In this document: piece after piece, positions 52,594 to 63,000 of the stretch
How the letters are laid out: each line of letters starts with the position of its first letter
How positions within the stretch are numbered: position 1 is the first letter of the stretch
Notes under the pieces: generated by a model
What the model was told of the DNA's origin: nothing
The model's database searches: none
What the model saw: the letters and a program-made list of their open reading frames with translations, nothing else
Translations under genes and position numbers: made by a program
NCBI RefSeq assembly: GCF_004363245.1
Contig: NZ_SNYV01000002.1
Span: 58,620-122,619, forward strand
DNA from: Sphingobacterium yanglingense
GTDB taxonomy: Bacteria; Bacteroidota; Bacteroidia; Sphingobacteriales; Sphingobacteriaceae
Length of the DNA stretch: 64,000 nt
Direction of reading: 5' to 3'

Positions 52594-53604
52594 TTAAAAA
52601 TATCTTGGACTTAATATCTGCTGGTACCTACGTCCAAATGTTATCCCCAGCGTGATCTCATGACTACCGTTTTGCAGCCCGCTCATTCTATTCAACATAT
52701 GATCATAAGAGTAACCGATCCTCAATTTCGGGCTCACATAAAACTGCGCGATCCCGCTCAGTGAATTCAACGAGCTCAGCTTATTGACCGATATATTATT
52801 ATAATCCCGGTCAAAAATACGCGCCCGCGTCCGATAGCCGCCACCTATCCAGAACTTATCGTTAAAGATGAACATCGCGTTCACATCCAAGGAGGTCGGC
52901 CCTTTAAAGTCATCCTTCACCAGAACACTCGGACGGAGCAACAGTCCCGGGTCCAGCTCAAAGAGCGCCCCTGCGATAAAGTAGCCGTGCACCTTACGGT
53001 ACAGACTTTCCAGCGAGTTCTGGTTGAATTGGAACTCCTCGTTGCTGCTCGCGTTGGAAAAAAGATCCTGCACAGATACCCCGGCATACCACTTCGGGTT
53101 ACTGTAATAAACTCCCAGACGTATATCAGGTTTCCAGGTCGTGATCATATGATCTGGTATAGCCCCATCGTTTCTCTCCACGGGAGAAAGTTTATTTCCA
53201 TCAAGACTGTATTGGGTCACCCCACCGGCAACACCTAAAGCCAGACGATGCTCATCCGCATTATCCAATTGCAGGCGCAGCGCATAGTTGGCAAACACAC
53301 TTGTTGCTCCCTGTGCTCCAAGTTTATCGGCAGTGACCTGCAGCCCCACACCATGCCTACGCTCTACAGGATCCAGTACCCCATCAATAGACAAGGAGCC
53401 GGTTTTTGGCGCCCCATCCCAACCGGACCACTGGCTCCGCAGCCCCATTTGTCCAAACCACTCTTCCTTGTAGCCCGTATAAGCCGGATTGATCGAGATC
53501 GAATTGAAGATATACTGCGTAAACTGTATGTTCTGCTGGGCATGGCCATTGAACACCAGGATCAGCAGGATCACAACACTTACATATTTTATATTCTTTA
53601 TCAT
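52594..53604 (-). CDS. PorP/SprF family type IX secretion outer-membrane protein
   Basis: 336 aa. Signal peptide then QQNIQFTQYIFNSISINPAYTGYKEEWFGQMGLRSQWSGWDGAPKTGSLSIDG, the hallmark start of PorP/SprF proteins, followed by amphipathic beta strands of a barrel and the terminal LRIGYSYDHMLNRMSGLQNGSHEITLGITF. PorP/SprF proteins help export or attach T9SS type B cargo such as SprB. It lies between the CHU_C protein and the OmpA protein, the usual arrangement. Confidence 0.93.
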   Translation of the reverse strand: MIKNIKYVSVVILLILVFNGHAQQNIQFTQYIFNSISINPAYTGYKEEWFGQMGLRSQWSGWDGAPKTGSLSIDGVLDPVERRHGVGLQVTADKLGAQGATSVFANYALRLQLDNADEHRLALGVAGGVTQYSLDGNKLSPVERNDGAIPDHMITTWKPDIRLGVYYSNPKWYAGVSVQDLFSNASSNEEFQFNQNSLESLYRKVHGYFIAGALFELDPGLLLRPSVLVKDDFKGPTSLDVNAMFIFNDKFWIGGGYRTRARIFDRDYNNISVNKLSSLNSLSGIAQFYVSPKLRIGYSYDHMLNRMSGLQNGSHEITLGITFGRRYQQILSPRYF

Positions 53605-53644
53605 TGTTACTTTTCTATGATTACCTAAAATAATAACCTCGGTT

Positions 53645-55192
53645 TTAGTAGCGCTTGATCAGGACATGTGTTTTGAACAAACGCATATCATTGCCTCGAT
53701 ATGCCTTGATGATCGGGAAATATGTACCTTCGTTCAAACCTGTACCGTCCCATTCATCCTTATAATCCATATTGCGATAGACTTCATTGCCCCATCTATT
53801 GACCACAATAAGCTCTATCCGGTCATACGCCTCTCTACCTACAATCACGAATTTGTCGTTTTTATCATCACCATTCGGTGTAATCACATTCGGGATCATC
53901 AGTTCTCTTGGTAAAACAGTAACCATGACCTTAGCCTGCGACACCATACCATTTTCGTCCATAATCTCATATTCAAAGACATCCTCACCGATAAAGCCGT
54001 CGCGTGGCACATAGGTTACACTTCCATCCGCATTTACAGTTACCGTTCCGTCTCTTGGTTGCGCTACGATCCGTACCGACCCGCGATCGATGGCACTTGA
54101 TCCGACAATATCATTTTCCAGGACATTGATCGTGACATTGCTGCCATACTCCATCGTTGCACGGTCATCTACCGCTTTCGGCGGTATCTGTGCCTTCTTC
54201 GTAAACCAGGTGCCTGATAAGGTATTCCCTGTGACCGTCTCTATATCCTTACGGCTGTGTACACCGGCACTTTCCAATACCGTGACGTCGCCGATCCAAT
54301 TTCCTTTATCTGCATTCTGTACGATACGTGCATCCGCATCCACATAGGCACTGCCGTTGGTCACCGCATTGTGCGTCAGCGTGTAGTTGACATCCATTTT
54401 ATCAGCAGCGTAAATATTCCAGATACGATCCATTCCCAGGTCAGCATCCGGTTTTAAATCAGCCACTGCCTTGTAATCGTTGACCGAGACATAGAGTTTA
54501 GAGCTCGCCGTTTTTGGTGTCAGCTGCGCAGGGGTATAATCACCTTGGGCTATACCCACCGGAAATACAAATGTCCCTACCCCGGTATAGTTTTTGATCA
54601 TATGACCGGTAAGCATATTGCCGGTTACCACCATACGGTGGAGGTTATAGTTCAACAGTTGCCCCGATGCCGACAGTTCCAGATCAGACCCATTGAGATA
54701 GATACTGGCTCCATCAACGCGCAGGTCGATCGATTTTCCTATTTTTAGCGCGGCGGCCTTTGCAACCACCCCCGTCGAGCCATCGGGATAGCCCGTCTGT
54801 TGTAAATCAGACAATATCATTCCTTTAGGATTGTCCAGTACGATATTGACATCGATAAAAACCCCGTTATTGCCGTCTATCTTTGTCGCTGCAGCGGTCC
54901 AATCTTCATAAAAAGGATTATCACCAGGGCTATGGATATAAAGTGTACCTATACCGGTAATCTTTGCTGTGGGAGCTATCCAGACATTGCGACTGTATAC
55001 GTGCACCTCACCGTCGATCTGCCAGTCGGCTGTAGGCCCCAGACAGAGGCTCTCCGCATAGATGAACTTATAGTTTCCAGGACTTACAAGCTCATAGCCG
55101 TTGCTGCTTTCGAAACTTCCCGCCCCATTCTGTCCAAAAAGCAGTCCACAGCACAACATGTTGATTAATATAACTACGTATTTTTTCATCAT
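53645..55192 (-). CDS. Secreted protein with gliding-motility (CHU_C) C-terminal domain
   Basis: 515 aa from the ATG at 55192 (the alternative at 55189 gives MKKYVV). Signal peptide to about FGQ. N-terminal beta-rich region, then a tandem-95/cadherin-like repeat (PPKAVDDRATMEYGSNVTINVLENDIVG ... DGTVTVNADGSVTYVPRDGFIGEDVFEYEI, about 335-420), then the T9SS type B sorting domain ELMIPNVITPNGDDKNDKFVI ... VNRWGNEVYRNMDYKDEWDGTGLNEGTYF. This C-terminus directs outer-membrane export by the type IX system. Neighbours PorP and OmpA fit. Confidence 0.9.
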   Translation of the reverse strand: MMKKYVVILINMLCCGLLFGQNGAGSFESSNGYELVSPGNYKFIYAESLCLGPTADWQIDGEVHVYSRNVWIAPTAKITGIGTLYIHSPGDNPFYEDWTAAATKIDGNNGVFIDVNIVLDNPKGMILSDLQQTGYPDGSTGVVAKAAALKIGKSIDLRVDGASIYLNGSDLELSASGQLLNYNLHRMVVTGNMLTGHMIKNYTGVGTFVFPVGIAQGDYTPAQLTPKTASSKLYVSVNDYKAVADLKPDADLGMDRIWNIYAADKMDVNYTLTHNAVTNGSAYVDADARIVQNADKGNWIGDVTVLESAGVHSRKDIETVTGNTLSGTWFTKKAQIPPKAVDDRATMEYGSNVTINVLENDIVGSSAIDRGSVRIVAQPRDGTVTVNADGSVTYVPRDGFIGEDVFEYEIMDENGMVSQAKVMVTVLPRELMIPNVITPNGDDKNDKFVIVGREAYDRIELIVVNRWGNEVYRNMDYKDEWDGTGLNEGTYFPIIKAYRGNDMRLFKTHVLIKRY

Positions 55193-55209
55193 CTTAAATA
55201 TTATTGCCG

Positions 55210-55731
55210 CTACTTCCAATAGTTCCAAACTTTTCCATCGAATACGGCCAATGCCTTTCTATCGGTATCGTAGCACATCATGCCGGGATATGGGCTTTTT
55301 ACGTTTAGGTGTGGATTAGAAATTTTGGGTAAAACCAACGCTTTGTCCGGCGACTCTAACACAAGCACCCCATCTGCCGTGGTAGATCTAGCTCCCATTA
55401 CGGTTTGCTTGCCGTTATCCACAGTGCCGCTGTACGGCGCAAGAGGTACGGTCCCTGCTGTCTCTCCGACACCAGAAAGATCAACCCAAGCTCCATTTTG
55501 GTACATTTTTACAATTTTGGCTACCTTATCAAATAAGAAAGTACCATTGGCAGGCGTAGCAGGTAATGTTTCTACCGCAGGCAGGATAATGCCTTTGGTT
55601 GTACCTGAAGCAAAGTCCAAAATCGAAGACACATCGGTTGTTTTCTTTTCGATAGCAGTTTGCGATAGCGCAATACTGCACAACGCCAAACTTAAAACTG
55701 ATAATATGAAATATTTTTTCATGCTGTTCAT
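55210..55731 (-). CDS. Small secreted protein of two 'GM-YD-W' modules
   Basis: 173 aa from the ATG at 55731. Signal peptide KYFILSVLSLALCSIALSQ. Two copies of a short beta module: GIILPAVETLPATPANGTFLFDKVAKIVKMYQNGAWVDLS and LVLPKISNPHLNVKSPYPGMMCYDTDRKALAVFDGKVWNYW. The same module ends the next protein upstream. Function unknown; probably a surface or fibre subunit. It ends 18 bp before the CHU_C gene start and begins 2 bp after the RCC1 protein stop. Confidence 0.75.
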   Translation of the reverse strand: MNSMKKYFILSVLSLALCSIALSQTAIEKKTTDVSSILDFASGTTKGIILPAVETLPATPANGTFLFDKVAKIVKMYQNGAWVDLSGVGETAGTVPLAPYSGTVDNGKQTVMGARSTTADGVLVLESPDKALVLPKISNPHLNVKSPYPGMMCYDTDRKALAVFDGKVWNYWK

Positions 55732-55732
55732 T

Positions 55733-58700
55733 TTAATTAGTTGCAGGAATACAATCCTTTGCCAAACAATTCCAAACTGTACCATTATAAAGCTTCACGC
55801 AGGCTGCTGCAATATCGTAGATCAACATACCTTCTACCGGATTGAGTATTGCTGCTGATGAACTTACCCTCGTGATTACAAAACCTTTATTCTTCGATTC
55901 GATCACGATATGTCCATTAGGCACATTCGCAGGCCATCCTGTTGTACCACCGGTAAAACCTGCTAGGTTAGAAATTCCTGTAGTGCTTGGTAAACCTGGA
56001 GCGTCAAATACACCTGGATTAGTACAAATTTCTGTTACCACTAGTGCCCCACAAAGGTATATTTCTGGGGTAGCTGCAAAGTTATATTGATTCTCTGTAG
56101 CACTTGCGCTAACCCCATCACCCATACTTCCGTTAATCCTGTGCCCCACATAACCGTATCTTTTGGTGTTATCTTTAACCGTCATAGAGGTGTGCCCTCC
56201 GGTTTCTACCGCAATCACATTGTCAGTCCAATTCAGTTTTCCGATATCGTAGGGATTAGCAGCAGGAATACTGCCGGGCATCTCCGTTGGATTAATTGGA
56301 TTACCGCCCGATGACACTCCAAGCATAAGACTGTTATTCGATCCCCAAGCCCAAAGTCTACCGTTTGCTGTCAGTACATTAATACCACGAGTATGCACAG
56401 TACTCAAAAAGTCATGTTCATTTGCGCTGATCCATACCACATTTGTAAGGTAATCCTCTTCCGTTGCCGATTTCTGTACCTGTACCCAGCTGTTACTGTC
56501 GGTGGTGTTAAAGTTACCCAACTGATTAGTTAAATTAACTCCCATACTATACACACTGCCATTAGTTCCTAATATATAATAAGTAGCTCCACTCGCCCCT
56601 ATCATTTTTGGGGTTACACCTACCGGCAGAGTCATTTGTGTGGCAAATGGTCTGTTTGCTACCGCCCCAGTACCATCACCTAGTCTTGTGTTTGTTCCCC
56701 AGGTATATACCTCTCCCGATGCCGCTAACGCTATAAATGCCTGTGTACCCGTTCCACGTACGGCGACTATATTATCTAATGTGGTAGTCGCATTAATACG
56801 CACCCGATGCCATAATGCATGGTTTGTAGTAGAGCTTGCAGCGCCATCACCGTATGTATTTGCCTCCTGACCCAACATCCACACTTCACCAGAACAGGTT
56901 ACCAATGCCAATGTATGGAAACTACCAAACAACATTTTAACATCTGCCGGAGCGACCCCGTCTGGTAAACCGTCTGCCTTTACCACGCCGCCATTAATGC
57001 CGAAAGTTCCTACACTTATTTTTTGAAAGGTATTACTGCTTGTAATGTCCCCTGAAATCAAAGTTCCCTCTAGTCCCCAAGCAAACAGCCCGTTTGTAGT
57101 TAAAACAACACTTTGAGCAGTAGCTTGATTAGTGCTTCCGCCGGTAAATTTGAGGATATTTCCCGTAAGTGCCGGATAGTTGGTACTGTTGACAACTCTA
57201 GGCGTTAACACGTTAGCTGTACCATCGTTTGCCATTCTTTCACCCCATACCATCAGTTCGCCGGTAGATCCGTCGCGCATCATGGTGCTATGGAACATAC
57301 TTACCATATTGTCGTACTCAATGGTGTTTGGATCTGAGGTGTTTAAGAAAGTATTTGGATTACAGTCGCCGGTAACACAGTAGCTTGGGAGCACGGTTGC
57401 GAAAGTAATGTACCGCTGTATATTATCTGTATCGAAATTATTGCTAAATACCCATTTACCATTGGTATAGGTTCCTGCAACACTTTTTACGTTGGTGGTA
57501 AATGCCGCATCGTCCGCAACCAACATATAAACCGTATTCGATGCAGCAAAACTACTACCAAAAGTAGACAAATCTGCTTCGAAATACAGCGCGTTCGGCG
57601 TATTTTTACGCTGAGACAGCCATACTCGCTGAATTCTCTTCCAAGTATTTCCTGCCACAGTAACGCTGGTAAGATTTGGGCTCGTTACATTGTTATCTCC
57701 CAATAAGAAATAGGTTTTATCGTTGCTAAATCTTGTACGTGCCGCATTGTCATTTGGATTCACAAAATCATTGGTAGTTGCCACCGTAAGAATGGTTCCA
57801 GCATTCACACTTTTGGATACCATTTGCTCAAAAAGCCCAATATCTTCCCTTGCCACACCAAAAATATTATTGTTGTAAGCGGTGTTGGTGGCACCGTTCC
57901 ATACCATAGCTGCATCGGCATCCAGGTAATGGTCTGTATCTACCCGTCCTAAAGTAATACCATATTTAATCGCAAGATAAGAGTCTACCCTTCTGCGTTC
58001 TGTATCTGACAACGTACCTGCACCATAAACTACGGTTTCTCCAATATGTCCTATGAATCCGGGATTATCGCTAGCGTTGCTAGAAAACTCAGTATTTCCA
58101 AATATATGACCGCCGAATTGATTACCCACTGCATTATAAGTTGTTGGAGTTTGTAAAACAGCGCCATTAAGTCCTTTTCTTGTATTTATGTTTGTATTTT
58201 TAAAATACATGATGCTGGGTATAGTTGCACTAAAAGCAGGAGCTACATTTGGGTATTGCGTCGCGCCCCCATAAACTCTTCTTTCTAAATCAGTTGTAGC
58301 CGGCCAGATACCGAAAGCATCCCAATTTGAAATACCAGTAGTTGTATTATCCATACCAACACTAAATAATCTACCAAATGAACCGCCACTTACCAAACCT
58401 TCTTTAGTGAATGTAAATACATCATAGTCTAAACTCGTTAATGTACGTACCGTATTGTTTCCTAAAGTTTGTGTTCCAGCCGTAAAGTTAATTCCTGCGT
58501 TAAAGTTGAAATAATTAACTGCACCCAATACGTATTTAGGTAAGGCGTTCGTTCCTAGCTGCGCTACCGTGGTTCCAGACCATACATCTGTCCATCCGGT
58601 TACATCGGTTGCGGCACCTGTATTCACTGCGTTTTTATCAGCTCTGTACCAGTAAGACAATCCGTTAGTTACACCTCCCGGAGAATTTCCAAAACCTGCA

Positions 58701-60031
58701 AAGGTAAAGAATTCTCCATTTGACAGCACAACATTTGCGGTGTTGTAAACCACCCCATTCACGGTTACCTCTGTAACCATTGAAGTAAAATTATCTGTTG
58801 CATCAAAAACAGCATCCGTAGATTGCACCAAATACAGGTTATTTACTCCTTTTGGCCAGGCAACAGTTACCGTGCCTACACTGCCGGTATTCTGTACTTT
58901 CCAGATCGATTCGAAACGGAAATTGGTTGGTCCGTTAGCGCCCCCTGTGAAAACCAAAGGTGTTGTGAGGCTTTGCTTTAAGCCATTATCGCCTACAACT
59001 AAAAATTGCCCATCTACCAAGCTATTTGTATTGTCTGCATTGGTATTAAATAAAGAGCTACCATGGCCAAGAACTAACTTCTGATTTTCAGATGTACTGG
59101 CTGCTTGCTTTTGGTGCAATGCTGATGCATCATCTCTTGCAATACCGAAGATGTTGTTGTTGTAACCATTGTTAATGGTTCTGTCCCATACAATATTACT
59201 GTTTGCGGCAAGGTAATTTTCTGCAAGTGTGGTACCATTTTTTATAGCTAAATAAGAATTTACTCTCGATTGCTCATTAGCTGATAAGGCACGTTTGTAC
59301 CAAATAACCTCCATGATGTCTCCTGGAAAAGCTCCAGAAGCACTCCAGTCTCCTTCACCTATTCTTAAATGCTGGCCATTAAAATGAAACCTGTTAGTTC
59401 CTGTATATGGATATGTTTTATATATACCATTCATACCCAGAACCCTCTCTCCACCGGATGACGTTGAAGTTCCTCCACTAGTTACAGGGTTGTTACCTAT
59501 CCCTGAAACTACATTTATAGCACCAATTTTGAACGGTTCCTCTGTAAAATATTCAAAACTAGCTCCTCCGCTAAATTTATAAAACCTTAATATTCCATTT
59601 TCAATAGAAAATGCCGGTTCGGATGCATAGCCCGGAGTGTCATCAATCCCGACGATACGCCCTTGTCCTGCCATAATAGGTCTTACTGCCGAAAAGATAG
59701 AATGGGAGACATCACTCAATAATCCATTGGTTGGATTTAATACTGAAGCGTTATTGTAAAAATATTTAGTCCCCGTATAATTTGTAGTGTAAGGATGGAA
59801 ATTGTGCGCTCTGTCAGCCGGAGAAAGTGTCCATATACCTACTGCCGGTATGTTGTTGGCGTTTGCAGAATGGTCTTTCCAAGCCGTAGCTATGGTTCCT
59901 GCATCGTCTGATTTTACCCAGAAATCAGGAGCCGAAACACCTCCAGGAGCTTGCGCATGTAGTTTAGATACAGAAATACAAGCTAGGAAAGTTGATAATA
60001 TTAATACGTAAAATGTTTTCATAGTCTTCAT
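55733..60031 (-). CDS. Giant secreted protein: two DUF8202 units plus RCC1-like propeller
   Basis: 1432 aa. Signal peptide (TFYVLILSTFLACISVSKLHAQ). Two laminin-G/DUF8202-type units: FWVKSDDAGTIAT ... SRVNSYLAIKNGTTLAENYLAAN ... NNIFGIARDDAS, and SYWYRADKNAVNTG ... RRVDSYLAIKYGITLG ... NNIFGVAREDIG. From about residue 950, RCC1-like blades (ELMVWGERMAND, LFAWGLEGT, EVWMLGQEANTYGDGAAS, EVYTWGTNTRLGDGTG, SVYSMGVNLTNQLG, RLWAWGSNNSLMLG). It ends with an ITRVSSSAAILNPVEGMLIYDIAAACVKLYNGTVWN module. It has no CHU_C domain itself. Probably a large surface adhesin of the same operon. Confidence 0.83.
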   Translation of the reverse strand: MKTMKTFYVLILSTFLACISVSKLHAQAPGGVSAPDFWVKSDDAGTIATAWKDHSANANNIPAVGIWTLSPADRAHNFHPYTTNYTGTKYFYNNASVLNPTNGLLSDVSHSIFSAVRPIMAGQGRIVGIDDTPGYASEPAFSIENGILRFYKFSGGASFEYFTEEPFKIGAINVVSGIGNNPVTSGGTSTSSGGERVLGMNGIYKTYPYTGTNRFHFNGQHLRIGEGDWSASGAFPGDIMEVIWYKRALSANEQSRVNSYLAIKNGTTLAENYLAANSNIVWDRTINNGYNNNIFGIARDDASALHQKQAASTSENQKLVLGHGSSLFNTNADNTNSLVDGQFLVVGDNGLKQSLTTPLVFTGGANGPTNFRFESIWKVQNTGSVGTVTVAWPKGVNNLYLVQSTDAVFDATDNFTSMVTEVTVNGVVYNTANVVLSNGEFFTFAGFGNSPGGVTNGLSYWYRADKNAVNTGAATDVTGWTDVWSGTTVAQLGTNALPKYVLGAVNYFNFNAGINFTAGTQTLGNNTVRTLTSLDYDVFTFTKEGLVSGGSFGRLFSVGMDNTTTGISNWDAFGIWPATTDLERRVYGGATQYPNVAPAFSATIPSIMYFKNTNINTRKGLNGAVLQTPTTYNAVGNQFGGHIFGNTEFSSNASDNPGFIGHIGETVVYGAGTLSDTERRRVDSYLAIKYGITLGRVDTDHYLDADAAMVWNGATNTAYNNNIFGVAREDIGLFEQMVSKSVNAGTILTVATTNDFVNPNDNAARTRFSNDKTYFLLGDNNVTSPNLTSVTVAGNTWKRIQRVWLSQRKNTPNALYFEADLSTFGSSFAASNTVYMLVADDAAFTTNVKSVAGTYTNGKWVFSNNFDTDNIQRYITFATVLPSYCVTGDCNPNTFLNTSDPNTIEYDNMVSMFHSTMMRDGSTGELMVWGERMANDGTANVLTPRVVNSTNYPALTGNILKFTGGSTNQATAQSVVLTTNGLFAWGLEGTLISGDITSSNTFQKISVGTFGINGGVVKADGLPDGVAPADVKMLFGSFHTLALVTCSGEVWMLGQEANTYGDGAASSTTNHALWHRVRINATTTLDNIVAVRGTGTQAFIALAASGEVYTWGTNTRLGDGTGAVANRPFATQMTLPVGVTPKMIGASGATYYILGTNGSVYSMGVNLTNQLGNFNTTDSNSWVQVQKSATEEDYLTNVVWISANEHDFLSTVHTRGINVLTANGRLWAWGSNNSLMLGVSSGGNPINPTEMPGSIPAANPYDIGKLNWTDNVIAVETGGHTSMTVKDNTKRYGYVGHRINGSMGDGVSASATENQYNFAATPEIYLCGALVVTEICTNPGVFDAPGLPSTTGISNLAGFTGGTTGWPANVPNGHIVIESKNKGFVITRVSSSAAILNPVEGMLIYDIAAACVKLYNGTVWNCLAKDCIPATN

Positions 60032-60088
60032 TTTATAAGAACCCTCCCTTCAAAGAAGCAAGGGTTCTCATTAAGATTGCTTTTCCTA

Positions 60089-63000
60089 TTATTGCTTGCT
60101 GTTCAATAACTGTTCTAATTTTTGCATTCTTTCTTTTAATTGCTGCAACTCGTTTTGTTGTTGAAGAATAATCTCCTGTTGTTTTTCATTCACTTCATAT
60201 TGAGTTTTTAACTGTGACTGTTGCTCAATAGTATGTAAGAATAATTCTTCGATTTTTTCAAGTTGTTGAATAGAAAGTGCCGTCATATCGAACGTATATC
60301 CATTTTCTGATTTAGCCAAATCGTTTATTTTGGTTACTCCTGGTAAATGGTGATTTTTTTTGATAAACTCGCTGACTTCCTCCAATGAATTAAACTTATA
60401 GTCCTTATTTAAATCGGAATGCCCTTTAAAGTATTTTTCAAATACATAATCGGCATACACACTGTTGGTTGTCCAAAGTTTACCTGTAGTTGAGATATCA
60501 CCATTTACGTGTAATTTAGGTTGAATGGTCGTACCTCCCACTACAAACGATGGCGCGGATGTTGCATTGATAGCTACTTCTCCAGTTGGTGTTATACGCA
60601 TTCTTGAAGTATTATCGGTTAAGAAAGATAAAGGCGTAGCTCCTTCTGTTCGTATATCTAAGCCAGTAGTTCCTGTACCTCTTGCTGCAATCTGACCTTT
60701 AAGGTTATTATCAGCAAAGACATCTAAAATCGAATTTCCACCAGTAACTGTGATAGATCCTCTACTAGTTCCTGTAGCTGTAACCCTTCCTTCGGTTGCA
60801 TTGGTAGCGATCAATACACTACTACCTGTTCCGGCAAAAGTCAAATTGTTGTTTGCTGTAGTTACAGTTCTTGCGCCTGTAAGTGTACCATTTGCATTAT
60901 AGATATTAACAGGAGTTGCAGGTAAACCTGCCACAGTCCCTAATACGCCATTAGCATCTGCCACCACCGTTCTGGTTGCTGTAAAAGTTTGATCCTGACT
61001 TGCAGACGGATCTCCATCAACTGTAGTATTAATGGCATTTGTTGCACCGTTTAATGGAAGGTTTCTTAATCTCGTAATTCCGTCGTTGTCTAATTTTTCA
61101 GTGGGTTCAATGGTATTTATCCCAACATTACCTGTACCTGTAACACGCATTCTTTCTTCACCAGCTGTATTTCCACCCCCACTTGTTGAAAATAATAACG
61201 GTACTGGATTTGCAGTAAAACTACTACCTAACCTAACTTGTTCCGCTCCAGCACCGGTTGCTGTTAAATTGAGAGAACCACTAGGAAAAGACTGAATATC
61301 AAAACGATTATAAGTAGCACCAGAGCCCGAAGTAACATAGATATCTGCATCGTTAGTGCCGTTTGCTTCAACTCCAATACGACCATTAGGATCAAAATAA
61401 ATTTCTCTTTCTGGTGCAGCGAAGGTTAGACTTCTTCCACCCATGGTTACTACCCTGTTGCTCGTTAATGTACCATTGGCATTGTAAATATTGACGGGAG
61501 CCGCCGGATTCCAAGCCGTACCATTCCAGGTCATTACGTTACCTGTAGCTGTTCCTGGAGTTAAGCCTAAGGTGTACGGACTAGCCGTAGTTCCGGCACC
61601 AGCACGTGTTAGCCCCCCATTTGCTGTGGCATCAGCTACCTCATTGCCAATCACACCATCTACTTCTGTTAGCAATCCAGAAGGATTTGCCCACACGATT
61701 TTTCCTGATGCAGTCTGCGTCATCACCTGTCCTGCAGTTCCCGTATTTGTTGGGAACCAATACTCGCCCGTTTGTACAGCCGCCGCATCTCTGAAATTAA
61801 AACGTACTCCGTTTGCTTTTTGAACGAAAATCTCCGAACTGTTGTTAAGCGGGAAGGGATCGGCTGCACCGTTAGTATTGGTATGTCTTAAGCGAAGACC
61901 ATCGTTCTGTAATGAAACTGTAGAACCAAAATTATCTGCAACATTATAACTCTCCAAACGAAATTCACCCGTATTTAGTGTTCTTGCTGTAGAAATCGAA
62001 TTAGTACCGTTTACCGATGACATTTCTGATTGAATATCAGAAGCTGAAATTGCATTTGTAGTTGTTCCTGAAACAGCTTGTAATAACGCCCTTTGGTCAC
62101 TTGCAGATGCTATTCTGTAGTTGGTTGGTGACGAAAACCAATAGTGCATAGCCCCATTTGGATTAAGCGGAGAACCCACTTCTGTTCCGGTAGCTCCGCC
62201 GGCTGCAGTAATTTCAGATTTAAAATCACCTTTTACTTCCATTTTTTTAGTTGAAGCTGCGGTACTGAAATCGCCTACTGCCACATTACCCGTCTGATAA
62301 ATACTTTGACTATTTGATGTCGCTCCGGTTGTTGTATTTTGAACATTCCAAGGTTCTACAGCCGTCGTTGGGAATGGCACAGATTTTAGTACTCCGTCTG
62401 TACCAGCTACTATCAAATTGTCTGTCGATGTACCTGGTTGTAATCCAGCGATGGCTAGCGTATTCGTCGCTCCTGTATTAATAACTGTTGGTTTTACCAA
62501 TGGGCCACCAAGCTGAATGTTATCTCCTGTTTTAGTTAATCCGTTATCCGCAGTTACTGCTGCTGTAGTTCCAGCGGGACCTTGTGGGCCCTGAGGACCT
62601 TGATCTCCAGCAGGCCCAACTGGGCCTGTTTCGCCTGCAGAGCCTTGAGGACCACGGATATTTCCGTTAAGTACCCAAGTGGTACCGTCGTAAACATATG
62701 TCTCGCCGGTAGTGGTGTTGATATAGGTGTCACCGTCTGCTCCTGTACCCGTTGGAGCAGTTGCCCCACTCGTTACTGATGTACCGTTGGTTCCATTTGT
62801 ACCTGCTGGACCTTGAGGACCTGGTGCGCCTGCTGGGCCTGGTGCGCCTGCTGGGCCCTGTAGACCTTGGGCTCCTTGGGGACCGCTGATATTTCCATTA
62901 AGTACCCAAGTGGTACCGTCGTAAACATACGTCTCGCCTGTAGTCGTGTTGATATAGGTATCGCCGTTTGCTCCTGTACCCGTTGGAGCAGTTGCCCCAC

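Noticed and set aside
55280..55858. 192-codon ORF on the plus strand
   Set aside because: It lies antisense to the small module protein and the end of the RCC1 gene, which have signal peptides and repeated modules; no support for the antisense frame.
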